A stretch of DNA of 16,698 bases, from positions 1 to 16,698 of the forward strand of contig PLEA01000272.1 of assembly GCA_003136335.1 (NCBI GenBank), read 5' to 3'. Numbering within the stretch: position 1 is the first letter of the stretch; every line of letters starts with the position of its first letter. Below are positions 1 through 8,350 of this stretch, in pieces. The DNA is from Acidobacteriaceae bacterium. Lineage in GTDB: Bacteria; Acidobacteriota; Terriglobia; Terriglobales; SbA1. Below the pieces are notes generated by a model. That model ran no database searches. It had not been told where the DNA came from and saw only the letters and a program-made list of their open reading frames with translations. The position numbers and the translations under genes are program-made.

Positions 1-1
1 T

Positions 2-259
2 TATGAAGGAAAGCCAGATCAGTTCGCTGCTCTGGCCTACGATGCGATGCGACTTCTGCTTGACGCCATTTGCCGCGCGGGTCTAAACAAAGGACGCATC
101 CGTGACGCTCTGACCCGAACAGAAACGCACAAAGGTGTCACCGGCGAGATGGTTTTCGATCCCAACTGTAAGGACATCGCGCCGCCATTCCTCGCTCATG
201 TGCAGAACGGAATGATTCAATACCGCCGCATCACGATGGACAGAGCTACGCTCCCATAA
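2..259 (+). CDS. C-terminal end of a LivK-type periplasmic substrate-binding protein (partial)
   Basis: The frame is open from base 2 to a TAA at 257-259 and gives about 85 residues; the N-terminal part lies outside the window. The residues include FAALAYDAMRLLLDAI, then RIRDAL, GVTGEMVFDPN and a final VQNGMIQYRRI. This order (alanine/tyrosine helix, 'RIRDAL' helix, 'GVTG..xFD' strand and a closing 'V..G..Q') is typical of the C-terminal lobe of branched-chain amino-acid-type binding proteins (Peripla_BP_6 / ANF receptor fold). These bind a small solute in the periplasm and usually deliver it to an ABC permease. Whether the full protein has a signal peptide, is a lipoprotein, or is a sensor rather than a transport component cannot be seen here. 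No downstream partner genes follow, so it is the last gene of its unit. Confidence 0.75.
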   Translation, partial: YEGKPDQFAALAYDAMRLLLDAICRAGLNKGRIRDALTRTETHKGVTGEMVFDPNCKDIAPPFLAHVQNGMIQYRRITMDRATLP

Positions 260-507
260 GCCGGAAAACAATCCGACCCGCAAGAATTTCTCTCGTCGAA
301 AAAAGAAACAGATAAACGCCATCCTTCCTCAACACCCAAGACCTCTCCTGCGCAATCGTCAAATCAGGTGAATCGATAATCCTTGCGTGATATTCGTGTG
401 CACGCGACAGAAAAAAGGATTTCGATAGATCATTCCGCCTCGATCCAAATTTGCGATCTCGCCCGCTGTGAGAGCATCCTGACCGTGAGGGCTGCGCGCT
501 TTTCCTA

Positions 508-982
508 ATGATCCGTTACGGTATTCTCGGTTTCGGACTACACGCTGTGCGCCGGTTGATGCCAGGTTTCGCAATGGCACGCAACAGCCGCGTGACTGCA
601 TGGTGCCGCCGCGACATAAAACGGGCGCAGGCGTCCGCCGCCGAATACAAGATTCCGTACGCGTTCGACTCTGCCCGCGAGCTTTGTCGATCTCCGGAGG
701 TCGACGCCATTTTCGTCCTACGCCCAACCGTTCTCACTTGAACGACGTCATGCTCGCGATTGAAAGTGGCAAGCCGGTACCGTGCGAGAAGCCAATGGGT
801 ATGAATGCAGCCGAGTGCCGCGAGATGGTCGAAGCTGCTCGTCGGTCCAATTTGCCGTTGGGCGTCGCCCAGGTTTTTCGCTTCGAACGCAGTACCGAAA
901 CCCTGCGTGAGCGTGTCGCCGCGAGGCTGATCGGCAAGCCTGTTTTTGCGCGGTCAGAATTCTCGTTTCTCGTCCGAACCCA
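508..982 (+). pseudogene. Gfo/Idh/MocA oxidoreductase, copy 1: frameshifted and 3'-truncated
   Basis: An ATG at 508 begins MIRYGILGFGLHAVRRLMP, the nucleotide-binding Rossmann start of Gfo/Idh/MocA NAD(P)-dependent sugar-type oxidoreductases. The frame runs to about residue 70 (VDAIFV) and then meets a stop at 739-741. The family sequence continues in the next frame (HLNDVMLAIESGKP, then the diagnostic CEKPMGMNAAE, then FRFERSTETLRERVAA). Against copy 2 at 3423-3816 this stretch (590-982) is colinear and mostly identical, but one base is missing near 720, which explains the shift. Similarity stops abruptly at 982, before the family's GGGPIADVGVH catalytic segment, and the sequence passes into unrelated DNA. 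The product cannot be a working oxidoreductase. No ribosome binding site is evident upstream of 508. Confidence 0.85.
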
Positions 983-1380
983 AGTTCCTCATGCCCCGAC
1001 CCAGGGAGAAGCCAAGTCCGCGCCGCCTGCGCAGAATTTGCCATCGTGCGCATCAACTTCATCGAATTCCTCCGCTGGCCACGCCTCATCTCAAGCTAAC
1101 CCCGAACGCGTCACTGTGATGCGATCATGGAAAGCGAGCGTTCCCAGGTCCAGTACACAACAAGATGCCATCCAGGGCTACTACGTGTATCGCGGTGGCA
1201 CATCGAACAGTTACAACGATGCCAACCAGCTGAATTCGGATCCGCTGCCTGGCACCCAGTGTATCGACACGGCCGTCGCCCCCGGGGGAAGTATTTTTAC
1301 GTCGTCAGGGCAGTCGCTGCAAATGGGAAAAAGAGTGACCTTCAAACGAGGCGCCGGCGGAGATTCCGTTTCCTACCTTA
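983..1380 (+). pseudogene. Remnant of a secreted protein: Ala/Pro/Ser-rich linker plus an Fn3-like domain
   Basis: In the same frame as the shifted oxidoreductase fragment, about 35 residues rich in Ala, Pro and Ser (roughly 995-1100) lead into WKASVP, then DAIQGYYVYRGGTSNSYN and DTAVAPGG. The continuation KYFYVVRAVAANGKKSDL appears in another frame from about 1284, so one base has been lost or gained there. Together these form the classical pattern of a fibronectin type III domain (W..S, Y.VYRG, YFYVV.AV...G..S). Extracellular proteins in this kind of genome often end with such a domain, and the minus-strand gene at 8464 ends with a related one. The start of the original gene is missing. The open frame 728-1280 is therefore a chimera of an oxidoreductase fragment and a surface-protein tail, with no sign that it is expressed. 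Confidence 0.7.
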
Positions 1381-1509
1381 AATGCAAAACGGCCACCTCT
1401 GAAATGCATATCTCTTCGTACTCTTTCGCGCAATACTGAACTACAATCGTGAGCGCTGCGGCACAGACGATGTCGCTTAAATTCCTGTGACCAGCCTCGA
1501 GAGGAAAAA

Positions 1510-2598
1510 TTGAAACACTGCGCGATATTGCTGACACTGTTAGCCAGCGTTTCTGTTTGTTGTTTGAAGTGCAATGCGCAGAATGTATCAAGACCGATCA
1601 TTCACATCTACTACATTGCTGCCGACGAAGTAATGTGGAACTACGCTCCGCGCGGACAAAATCTGACGGGCACGCCAGGACCGGAATTGGAGGGAGGTTC
1701 CAGGTCGATTACGTTGCGCAAAGCGGTTTACCGAGAATACACGGACGCGAGCTTCAGCACCTTGAAGCCACGCCCCGCTGAATGGGAACACCTCGGAATT
1801 CTGGGGCCGCTCATCCGTGCCGAAGTAGGCGACACAATTCGAATCTTTTTCAAGAACAATACAAAAATAATCTGCAGCATGCACCCTCATGGGCTCGCCT
1901 ATGCCAAGGATTCTGAAGGCGCCATGTACGCGGACGGCAGTTCATCCGACCAAAAGAAAGGGGATGGAGTTCCACCGGGTCAGAGCTATACCTACACTTG
2001 GACGGTTCCTGAGCGGTCCGGGCCGGCACCGGGGGATCCAAGCTCCATTTTGTGGGTATATCACTCCCACTTCGTCGAGCCGAGGGACATGAACACCGGG
2101 TTGTTTGGGCCCATCCTCGTTACCAGAAAAGGGGCGTCCAAGCCCGACGGCACACCAAAAGATGTCGATCGCGAGTTTGTTGTGGCCTTTGCCGTTTTCG
2201 ATGAGACCGAAAGCTGGTATTTCGAGGCGAACGCGATGAACCAAAGGAAATATGTTCCGGGCATGAGGCTAATGGATCCGGCGTTCCGCCTGCGCTTTCT
2301 CTTCTATTCCTTGAACGGGCTCATTGAGGGAAACCTGCCCATGATGACGATGAAAAAGGGGGAGCGGGTTCGCTGGTACTTGTTTGCAAACAGTAATGAA
2401 GACGATGTCCACACGCCTCATTGGCACGGTCAAACGGTTATGTTCAACGGAATGCGCACTGACATGGTGCACTTAGAACCGATGATGATGGTTGTCGCCG
2501 ACATGGTGCCGGACAACGTCGGTACTTGGCTTTTTCACTGCCATGTAAACGAACACATCGAGGGAGGGATGCAGACCCTGTTTACGGTGAATCCGTGA
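1510..2598 (+). CDS. Secreted two-domain multicopper oxidase, ceruloplasmin-like (putative ferroxidase)
   Basis: The 362-residue protein has a signal-peptide-like start (hydrophobic residues 5-19, likely cut near Ala23). The TTG start at 1510 is preceded by GAGAGGAAAA, a fair ribosome binding site. It has two cupredoxin domains. The first (about 30-210) carries HPHG at 125-128 and HSH at 185-187. The second (about 225-362) carries HTPHWHG at 301-307 and HCHVNEHIEGGM at 343-354, so the His/Cys/His/Met type 1 copper ligands and the His ligands for the type 2/3 trinuclear centre are all present. Phrases such as YREYTDASF, HLGILGPLIRAEVGD and DREFVVAFAVFDETESWY closely follow vertebrate ceruloplasmin/hephaestin. 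A type 1 Cys is seen only in domain 2, the pattern of 'type B' two-domain oxidases, which form trimers. Oxidation of Fe(II), Cu(I) or phenols is possible; ferroxidase activity is inferred from resemblance. The gene appears monocistronic. Confidence 0.88.
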   Translation: MKHCAILLTLLASVSVCCLKCNAQNVSRPIIHIYYIAADEVMWNYAPRGQNLTGTPGPELEGGSRSITLRKAVYREYTDASFSTLKPRPAEWEHLGILGPLIRAEVGDTIRIFFKNNTKIICSMHPHGLAYAKDSEGAMYADGSSSDQKKGDGVPPGQSYTYTWTVPERSGPAPGDPSSILWVYHSHFVEPRDMNTGLFGPILVTRKGASKPDGTPKDVDREFVVAFAVFDETESWYFEANAMNQRKYVPGMRLMDPAFRLRFLFYSLNGLIEGNLPMMTMKKGERVRWYLFANSNEDDVHTPHWHGQTVMFNGMRTDMVHLEPMMMVVADMVPDNVGTWLFHCHVNEHIEGGMQTLFTVNP

Positions 2599-2786
2599 TT
2601 GGCCGGGGCTTTGGTCGAGGGCGCGATGCTCGCTTACACCCCATCGACGCACTCCCCAAATCGATGAAAATCCAATAGCTCGGGCACTCGTGCGGCTGCA
2701 GTTTCGATTCGCTCGAGAAACGTCATCGCCATTGATCCCCAATCGAAGACAGGCTTCGTGAAGTTATGCGAAGATTGTCCGAATCT

Positions 2787-2816
2787 TGTTTTCTCGCGTG
2801 TTTTTTGGCTCATAAT
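2787..2816 (+). promoter_or_regulatory. Candidate sigma70-type promoter for the LTxxQ-protein gene
   Basis: TTGTTT at 2787-2792 and CATAAT at 2811-2816 are 18 bases apart, about 45 bases before the ATG at 2862. This is a reasonable -35/-10 pair in a T-rich patch, but it is a pattern match only. Confidence 0.35.
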
Positions 2817-2861
2817 TCCGTTCGTAGGCTTAGACAGATAGCTTTGAAAAGGAGATCTCCA

Positions 2862-3245
2862 ATGTTTAAGCAATGCCTGCTTGTTCTCGTCGCTGCGGGC
2901 CTCATCTCGGTCGCAGTCCCTTCCGCAGCGGCCCAGGATAGCCCGTCTAACGATCAGCAATCGCGGCCGTATCCTGCCCGGCGCACGGCGGAACTGACTA
3001 AACAACTCAAGCTCACCCCAGATCAGCAAACCAAGGTGCAGTACGCCCTTCAGTCCGAACACTCCCAGATGGAGAACCTGCGCCAAGACATTTCTGTTTC
3101 TCAGCAGGATCGCCATGCCAAAATGATGGAGATAAACAAGAGCACCAACGCGGAGATCAGAGCGCTCCTCGACTCTAACCAGCAGCAGAAGTGGGACGAC
3201 ATGCAGGCCAAGCGTAGGCAGTGGATGCAAAAGCATCCGGAATAG
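2862..3245 (+). CDS. Small periplasmic LTxxQ (Spy/CpxP-like) protein
   Basis: The start chosen is the ATG at 2862 because AAAAGGAGA lies just upstream (2847-2855) and the protein then begins with a clean signal peptide: MFKQ, a hydrophobic core, and cleavage after SAAA near residue 24. An in-frame upstream ATG at 2766 lacks both. The mature part is about 103 residues, charged and helical, with LTPDQQ as the LTxxQ motif around residue 52, then DRHAKMMEIN and a second similar segment LLDSNQQQKWDDMQ. Spy and CpxP are small periplasmic helical proteins that bind misfolded proteins or damp the Cpx envelope-stress sensor. This protein matches them in size, location and motif, but the LTxxQ family also includes metal-responsive members, so the exact job is open. 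It lies about 260 bases downstream of the multicopper oxidase gene, in the same direction and with its own likely promoter. Confidence 0.78.
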   Translation: MFKQCLLVLVAAGLISVAVPSAAAQDSPSNDQQSRPYPARRTAELTKQLKLTPDQQTKVQYALQSEHSQMENLRQDISVSQQDRHAKMMEINKSTNAEIRALLDSNQQQKWDDMQAKRRQWMQKHPE

Positions 3246-3379
3246 ACCGTGTTGACAAGGCACAAGGCATGCTCATCGTAAGTGTCCACAGACACTAACG
3301 AGTTTAGCAATGCATGCCGGCGGCTCGATTTCGTCGCTGTATGTCTCAGCTGAGCGCCTTGTCGATCGTCTCGTCGCCG

Positions 3380-4349
3380 ATCGGCAGTTGGGCCGAGGTT
3401 TCGCTACCGCGGCGGACCAGTGGCGTGACTGCATTGTGCCGCCGCGACATAAAACGGGTGCAGGCTTCCTCCGTCGAGTACAAGATTCCGTACGCGTTCG
3501 ACTCTGCCTGCGACCTTTGTCGATCTCCGGAGATCAACGCCATTTTCGTCGCTACGCCCAACAGCTCTCATTTGAACGACGTCCTGCTCGCGATTGAAAG
3601 TGGCAAACCGGCACTGTGCGAGAAGCCAATGGGTATGAATGCGGCCGAGTGCCGCGAGATGGTCGAAGCTGCCCGTGAGTCCAATCTGCCGTTGGGCGTC
3701 GCCGAGGTTTTTCGCTTCGAACGCAGCACCGCAACCCTGCGTGAGCGTGTCGCCGCCGGGCTCATCGGCAAGCCTATTCTTGCGCGGTCGGAATTCTCTT
3801 TTCCCGTCCGAACCCACCCTCGGGCTTGGATAACTAACATCAAAATTGCTGGTGGCGGCCCCATCGCCGATGTGGGCGTGCACTGTATTGACGCACTGCG
3901 CTACATCCTAGCTGACGAAGTCGTTCGTGTAGCGACAATTGGGGTCTCGGACAACGCCTCTGGAGACGTAGAAGCGACCGCAGTCCTCTCGCTGGAGTTT
4001 GTGCGGGGGACTCTCGCGTCGGTTCTTGTCTCCGCCCGCGCCGAATACCGCACACCATTCGAGATCGTCGGTGAAACAGGGACGCTGCGAGGGACGATGC
4101 GTTCAGTGTGGAACGGCCCGTTGAGGTTGAATTGCGCCGAGGAGGAAGTGTCGTCGACAAGGAAACTGTGTCGAATGCTGATGCATATGCGCGCCAAGTG
4201 GACGCATTCTCTGCGGCTATTGAAGGTAAGGCTAAATTCCCGGTTTCGGGCGAGGAAGGCTGGCAGAATCAGGAGGTCCTGGATGCGGCCTATCGTAGCT
4301 TGAAAGCGGAAGGGCCGAAACTGTAACAAGTATCGAGAAGGAGCACTAG
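3380..4349 (+). pseudogene. Gfo/Idh/MocA oxidoreductase, copy 2: degenerate N terminus and internal frameshift
   Basis: The long open frame here (formal ATG at 3314) carries most of the family: CEKPMGMNAAE, FRFERSTATLRERVAA, and GGGPIADVGVHCIDALRYIL, the substrate/catalytic histidine segment. Two faults make it a pseudogene. The N terminus is not the Rossmann start found in copy 1: similarity begins only near 3380, in a different frame, and the glycine-rich nucleotide loop is missing. Near 4090 one base is lost within CGAGGGACGATGCG, after which the family's C terminus (ERPVEVELRRGG, then AYARQVDAFSAAIEGKAKFPV and GWQNQEVLDAAYRSL) continues in another frame. A further shift close to the end may have cut the tail at 4324-4326; comparison with copy 3 suggests the original stop was the TAG at 4347-4349. 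The long intact-looking frame should not be read as a functional enzyme. Confidence 0.82.
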
Positions 4350-4457
4350 AGCGCGCTCCTGTCTAGGATGGAATAAGGCAGGTCCTATTGATAGCAACGC
4401 CCTAATCCGTTGATCTTCTGGGCGGCACATTTTCCAACATCGCAAGAAGCTAACAAC

Positions 4458-4497
4458 GCAGCCCGCGTCGCGAGTATGAACCTCGCGCGCGGGCTGC
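4458..4497 (+). terminator. Strong GC hairpin with T-rich tail, copy A of a duplicated element
   Basis: GCAGCCCGCG pairs with CGCGGGCTGC, and inside them CGCGAG pairs with CTCGCG; there is one bulged T (4468) and a 7-base loop TATGAAC. TTTCGTTTCT follows. This would work as an intrinsic terminator for the pseudogene upstream. The same stem and nearly the same loop recur at 8351-8388, so it may also be a dispersed repeat. Confidence 0.6.
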
Positions 4498-4605
4498 TTT
4501 CGTTTCTGGACTCCCGCCGCAGCATCGTCACGCGCGAAATGCCGCTGAAGGGCCCTCGTTTGCCGTACCAATGTACCAATCCGAATGAGAGTTTTTGGTT
4601 AATCC

Positions 4606-4628
4606 ACTTCCCCTGATCTGAGGGAAGT
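4606..4628. repeat. Perfect 7-base inverted repeat, possible operator
   Basis: ACTTCCC and GGGAAGT are separated by nine bases (CTGATCTGA). It lies about 230 bases upstream of the 4856 start. It could be a protein-binding site or a small RNA hairpin; nothing else supports either. Confidence 0.3.
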
Positions 4629-4855
4629 TTCGCGCACCCCAGAGACTCAATGAAGCGGCTCTGAAGTGCGTTCCCCGCAATGTACTAGCCTTTTCTGCCG
4701 TGCTTCTTTCTTCGCGAACGCCGCTGGAGTCTCGGAGCGCCAATGCGCTGCGCAAGAGAAGGGTGTGGGATGTATACTACTTTCTGTTTCCCGGCCTAGA
4801 AGCAGATCCCCGACCTCGTAAACACCTTTTGTTTTGACCAGCGAGGAAATGACCA

Positions 4856-7800
4856 TTGAAGAGCAAACGCAACCGTCTCACTGCAGGCCTTCTTATATTC
4901 ACTGTCAGTGTAATCGTGACCGCTACTGCATGGGCAGCAATCGGCATTGACGTCTCGACTTCGAAAGGACAAGGCTCGGCATCGAATACTGTCAGTACTT
5001 CAGCTTTTTCCACCTCTTCGGGAAATGAGCTGCTGCTCGCGTTCATTTCCGCGGATAGCACCGCGTCGCCCAACACCACCGTAACGAAAGTCACCGCCGG
5101 CGCCCTCACCTGGGCGTTGGTCGAAAGAACCAACGTGCAAAAGGGCACGGCAGAGATTTGGCGAGCATTTGCACCGTCGGCCCTGAGTGGTATCACGGTG
5201 ACTGCCACTTTGTCTCAGAAAGTGGACTCCTCCCTCACGGTCATGAGTTTTACTGGCGTGAATACTTCGGGCACAAATGGTTCTGGCGCGATTGGCGCGG
5301 CCGGAAGCGGAAATGCCAATCCCGGGGCTCCGACGGCCACTCTGGTTACCCAGGGCAATGGTTCTTTAGTGGTAGGGGTGGGCGACGATTGGGATAACTC
5401 GATTCCCAGGACTCCGGGAACTGGGCAAACTGTAGTGAATCAGTATCTGGCGCCTGTGGGTGATACCTATTGGGTACAAATGCAGAGCAGCCCGATTCTG
5501 CTCAGTGGAACCACCGTCATCATCAACGATACCGCCCCGACCGGAGACCGCTACAACTTGAGTATCGTCGAAATTCTGGCTGCGGCGGGGGGCGCAACTG
5601 CAGGAAGCATTTCGGGCACGATCAGTCCAGCACCCAACGGAAACGTAGCTACGGTAGTGTTGTCCCAGAATGGGACGACCGTCGCAACGACTACTGTGGG
5701 AGCTTCAGGGACGTACTCCTTCAGCAACGTCGGGAACGGAACCTACACTTTGACGCCGAGCGAGACGGGATTCACGTTCACTCCAGCAAGTCAAAGTGTC
5801 ACGGTCAGCGGCAAAGCGGTGACGGTCCCCGTGTTTAATGCGACGGCGGTGGTATCGACGTACAGCTTTTCTGGGACCATCAGTCCTGCACCCAACGGCA
5901 ACGTAGCCACGGTAGCGTTGTCGCAGAATGGGACGACAGTCGCCATGACTACTGTTGGAGCCTCGGGTTCCTACTCTTTCAGCAACGTCGCCAACGGAAC
6001 CTATGTCGTGACGCCTAGCGAGACGGGATTCACGTTCACTCCAACAAGTCAAAGCGTGACGGTCAGCGGCAACCCGGTGACGGTCCCAGTCTTCACCGCC
6101 ACGGCCACGGGATCCGCGTACACCATTTCAGGCACCATCACCAACGGGAGCGGCGCAAATGTAATGTTGACTCAGAACGGGACGACTATTGCTACGATGA
6201 TGGCGGACACTTCCGGCAAGTATACCTTCGCGAACCTCCCCAATGGAACCTACACAGTGACACCGACCAAAACGTCATTCGTTTTTAGTCCTGTGAATCA
6301 GACGGTGACCGTCAACGGAAGCAACGTCGTGGTGGGCAACATCACGGCCACGGCGTTTTCGGGCCAACTCGAATATCCGGATTTGAGTGACATCATACCG
6401 ACAGCCGATATTTCAGTCGTAGGGATCGGAGGCAGCGCGGAGTTTCAATACACCCATGACACCTACAACGGAGGACCTGGTCCGCTGGTGATCCAGCCCG
6501 CGTATAATCCCGCCTCGGGCACTTACCAGGGAACTCAATACATCTATTCGCTCAGTTCATCGGGCAATTGGACGCTCGCGCAGACCGTTCGTGTAGCCGG
6601 GGACTTTGTTTTCGACTCCGCGCACGGGCATTTTCACTTCCCATTTACCACCTACGGACTCTACACCGTAGGGGCTAACGGGGGTCCGGGTACGCCCGTT
6701 GCTGCCAGCGGAAAAATCTCGTTCTGCATTAACGACTCGTTTATCTACAATTCGTCACTGCCTCACGCAGGCGCCCTTGGGAATCTTGGTTCTTGCTCGG
6801 ATCCTACGTCTCTGCGCGGGCTGGACATCGGAGCGGTCGATGAATACGACCAGACGGACGACGGACAGTCCATCTCGATCGCGGGCGTACCCAACGGCAC
6901 TTATTGGCTGCGGGCCATCGTCGATCCAGACAACTATCTGGCCGAGAGCAGCAAGGCGAACAACGAGACTGACGTGGAACTCACGATCAACGGCGCCAGC
7001 GTACAAATATTGCAAACCGTAATTCCGGTTTTACCTCCACCGCCAAGTATCAGTCTAAACTCGCCGGCCGACGGTAGCACCGTATCGAGTACAGTGCAGT
7101 TGACTGCAAGCACTGCGGCCATCAGCGGAGTGCAGTTCCTCATCGATGGTGTGCCGCTAGGAAGCGTGGTTTTATCGTCGCCGTATACGCTGGCTTGGGA
7201 CCCAACCACTGCGACGAACGGGAGCCATTGGCTTGCCGCTCAGACCACCGGTCCGACGGGGGTGATCGGCACTTCGGCGGTGATAGCAGTAACCGTTGCA
7301 AATTCGAGCAGTACTCCGCCGACCGTGCAACTGACAGCTCCAGAAGCTGGCGCCACGGTCTCCGCGACGGTCACGGTCGCGGCAAATGTTGCCAGCAGCG
7401 AAGGGATAGCCAGCGTGTCGTTCTATGTGGACGGGGCGCAGATTGGGACATCTCTGACCGCACCGCCGTATATGACTACCTGGGACACTGAGACGGCGAC
7501 GGCCGGAAACCACAATTTGACTGCAACTGCCATTGACATCACCGGCAACCCCGGTACTTCAGCGCCGGTGAGCGTTACCGTTGACAACTCGCATCCGCCG
7601 AACCTGATCGGAGAGGACGTGATAGAGTCGGTTGACGGAGTCGGCGCGATGACGACCCCAGCATTCGCGACGTCACAGAATGGAGAACTACTTGTAGCCT
7701 TCGTCTCATACGACGGCCCGTCAAGTGCGCCGCAAACGGCGACCGTGAGCGGCTCCGGCTTGACTTGGACACTTGTGAAGCGAAGCAACCATCAGGCTGG

Positions 7801-8230
7801 CACAGCGGAGATCTGGATGGCGTATGCTTCGGATGCGCCAGAAACAGTTAGCGTCACGTCGCAACCGGGCGTCGGCAAAACCTATCACGGGTCGCTGACT
7901 GTAATCGCTTTTACGAATGCGTCCGGTCCCGGCATCGTAAATCAAGCGAGTGCCCCTACCGGCCCCCCGGATATATATTTGCCCGGCGTCTCGGCCGGTA
8001 ACTGGGTTTTCGCGGTCGGTAATGATTGGGACAAAGCGATCGGACGGACGCCAGTGAGCGGCCAGGTCCTCGTGCATCAACGATTGGACACGCAAGTCGG
8101 CGATACTTATTGGGTCCAGTCCACAACGGCGCCCTCGACGGCCAATGCGCTGGTCGATATTCACGACAGTGCGCCGACCACCGATCAGTGGAACTACGCT
8201 GCCGTGGAGATCGTTGCGACGTTGCAATAG
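4856..8230 (+). CDS. Large secreted protein with a lysyl-oxidase-like copper domain, Ig repeats and matching end domains
   Basis: 1124 residues from TTG 4856 (GAGGAAA seven bases upstream). A signal peptide (about 1-28, cut near AWA) is followed by: a domain at about 30-243; three repeats of a carboxypeptidase-regulatory-like beta fold (about 251-331, 336-417, 421-499), each with an SGTI start and a GTY segment; a lysyl-oxidase-like domain (about 501-720); two Ig-like domains (about 727-815, 821-915); and a final domain (about 917-1124) that clearly copies the first. The oxidase call rests on HGHFHF at 590-595 (copper histidines), ISFCINDS, and the run LRGLDIGAVDEYDQ...GVPNGTYWLRAIVDPDN...ESSKANNE, all in family order. 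Lysyl oxidases oxidatively deaminate lysine side chains to aldehydes using copper and a lysine-tyrosyl quinone; bacterial members act outside the cell. Activity here is inferred, and the quinone-forming residues were not identified. No anchor or sorting signal is visible at the C terminus. Confidence 0.82.
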   Translation: MKSKRNRLTAGLLIFTVSVIVTATAWAAIGIDVSTSKGQGSASNTVSTSAFSTSSGNELLLAFISADSTASPNTTVTKVTAGALTWALVERTNVQKGTAEIWRAFAPSALSGITVTATLSQKVDSSLTVMSFTGVNTSGTNGSGAIGAAGSGNANPGAPTATLVTQGNGSLVVGVGDDWDNSIPRTPGTGQTVVNQYLAPVGDTYWVQMQSSPILLSGTTVIINDTAPTGDRYNLSIVEILAAAGGATAGSISGTISPAPNGNVATVVLSQNGTTVATTTVGASGTYSFSNVGNGTYTLTPSETGFTFTPASQSVTVSGKAVTVPVFNATAVVSTYSFSGTISPAPNGNVATVALSQNGTTVAMTTVGASGSYSFSNVANGTYVVTPSETGFTFTPTSQSVTVSGNPVTVPVFTATATGSAYTISGTITNGSGANVMLTQNGTTIATMMADTSGKYTFANLPNGTYTVTPTKTSFVFSPVNQTVTVNGSNVVVGNITATAFSGQLEYPDLSDIIPTADISVVGIGGSAEFQYTHDTYNGGPGPLVIQPAYNPASGTYQGTQYIYSLSSSGNWTLAQTVRVAGDFVFDSAHGHFHFPFTTYGLYTVGANGGPGTPVAASGKISFCINDSFIYNSSLPHAGALGNLGSCSDPTSLRGLDIGAVDEYDQTDDGQSISIAGVPNGTYWLRAIVDPDNYLAESSKANNETDVELTINGASVQILQTVIPVLPPPPSISLNSPADGSTVSSTVQLTASTAAISGVQFLIDGVPLGSVVLSSPYTLAWDPTTATNGSHWLAAQTTGPTGVIGTSAVIAVTVANSSSTPPTVQLTAPEAGATVSATVTVAANVASSEGIASVSFYVDGAQIGTSLTAPPYMTTWDTETATAGNHNLTATAIDITGNPGTSAPVSVTVDNSHPPNLIGEDVIESVDGVGAMTTPAFATSQNGELLVAFVSYDGPSSAPQTATVSGSGLTWTLVKRSNHQAGTAEIWMAYASDAPETVSVTSQPGVGKTYHGSLTVIAFTNASGPGIVNQASAPTGPPDIYLPGVSAGNWVFAVGNDWDKAIGRTPVSGQVLVHQRLDTQVGDTYWVQSTTAPSTANALVDIHDSAPTTDQWNYAAVEIVATLQ
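5608..6105 (+). repeat. Two tandem coding repeats with high nucleotide identity
   Basis: Bases from about 5608 and from about 5862 encode SGTISPAPNGNVATV...SVTVSG units of about 84 residues and are nearly the same at DNA level, differing at scattered positions. This indicates a fairly recent tandem duplication, or homogenisation, within the gene. A third unit (about 6118-6350) is related only at protein level. Confidence 0.75.
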
Positions 8231-8350
8231 TTAAGCGCAGCGACCGAGTAGAGTCAGGCAGCCGAGCGCTCTTCTGCCTATCATCTGGCGATTGCGGTCG
8301 GCGAGCGCGCGCAAATTGTACGACGGAAGCGGACACACCGAAGCCGTAAG

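Larger units (their letters stand above)
4350..4855 (+). other. Non-coding stretch upstream of the lysyl-oxidase-like gene
   Basis: No convincing gene is visible. It holds a strong hairpin (4458-4497), an inverted repeat (4606-4628) and, near 4773, a TATACT that could be a -10 element about 75 bases before the start at 4856, without a good -35. The start itself is decided by GAGGAAA at 4843-4849, seven bases before TTG 4856. An ATG at 4849 is out of frame. Confidence 0.5.

Noticed and set aside
2634..3263. Long minus-strand open frame opposite the LTxxQ gene
   Set aside because: It is antisense to a gene with a signal peptide, a good ribosome binding site and a family motif. Only its last 30 codons (before 2634) look protein-like, and they could not be assigned.
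3314..4303. A 329-codon open frame that looks like an intact oxidoreductase
   Set aside because: It lacks the glycine-rich Rossmann start, and its last 65 or so codons are out of frame with the family, whose real C terminus lies in the frame ending at 4326.
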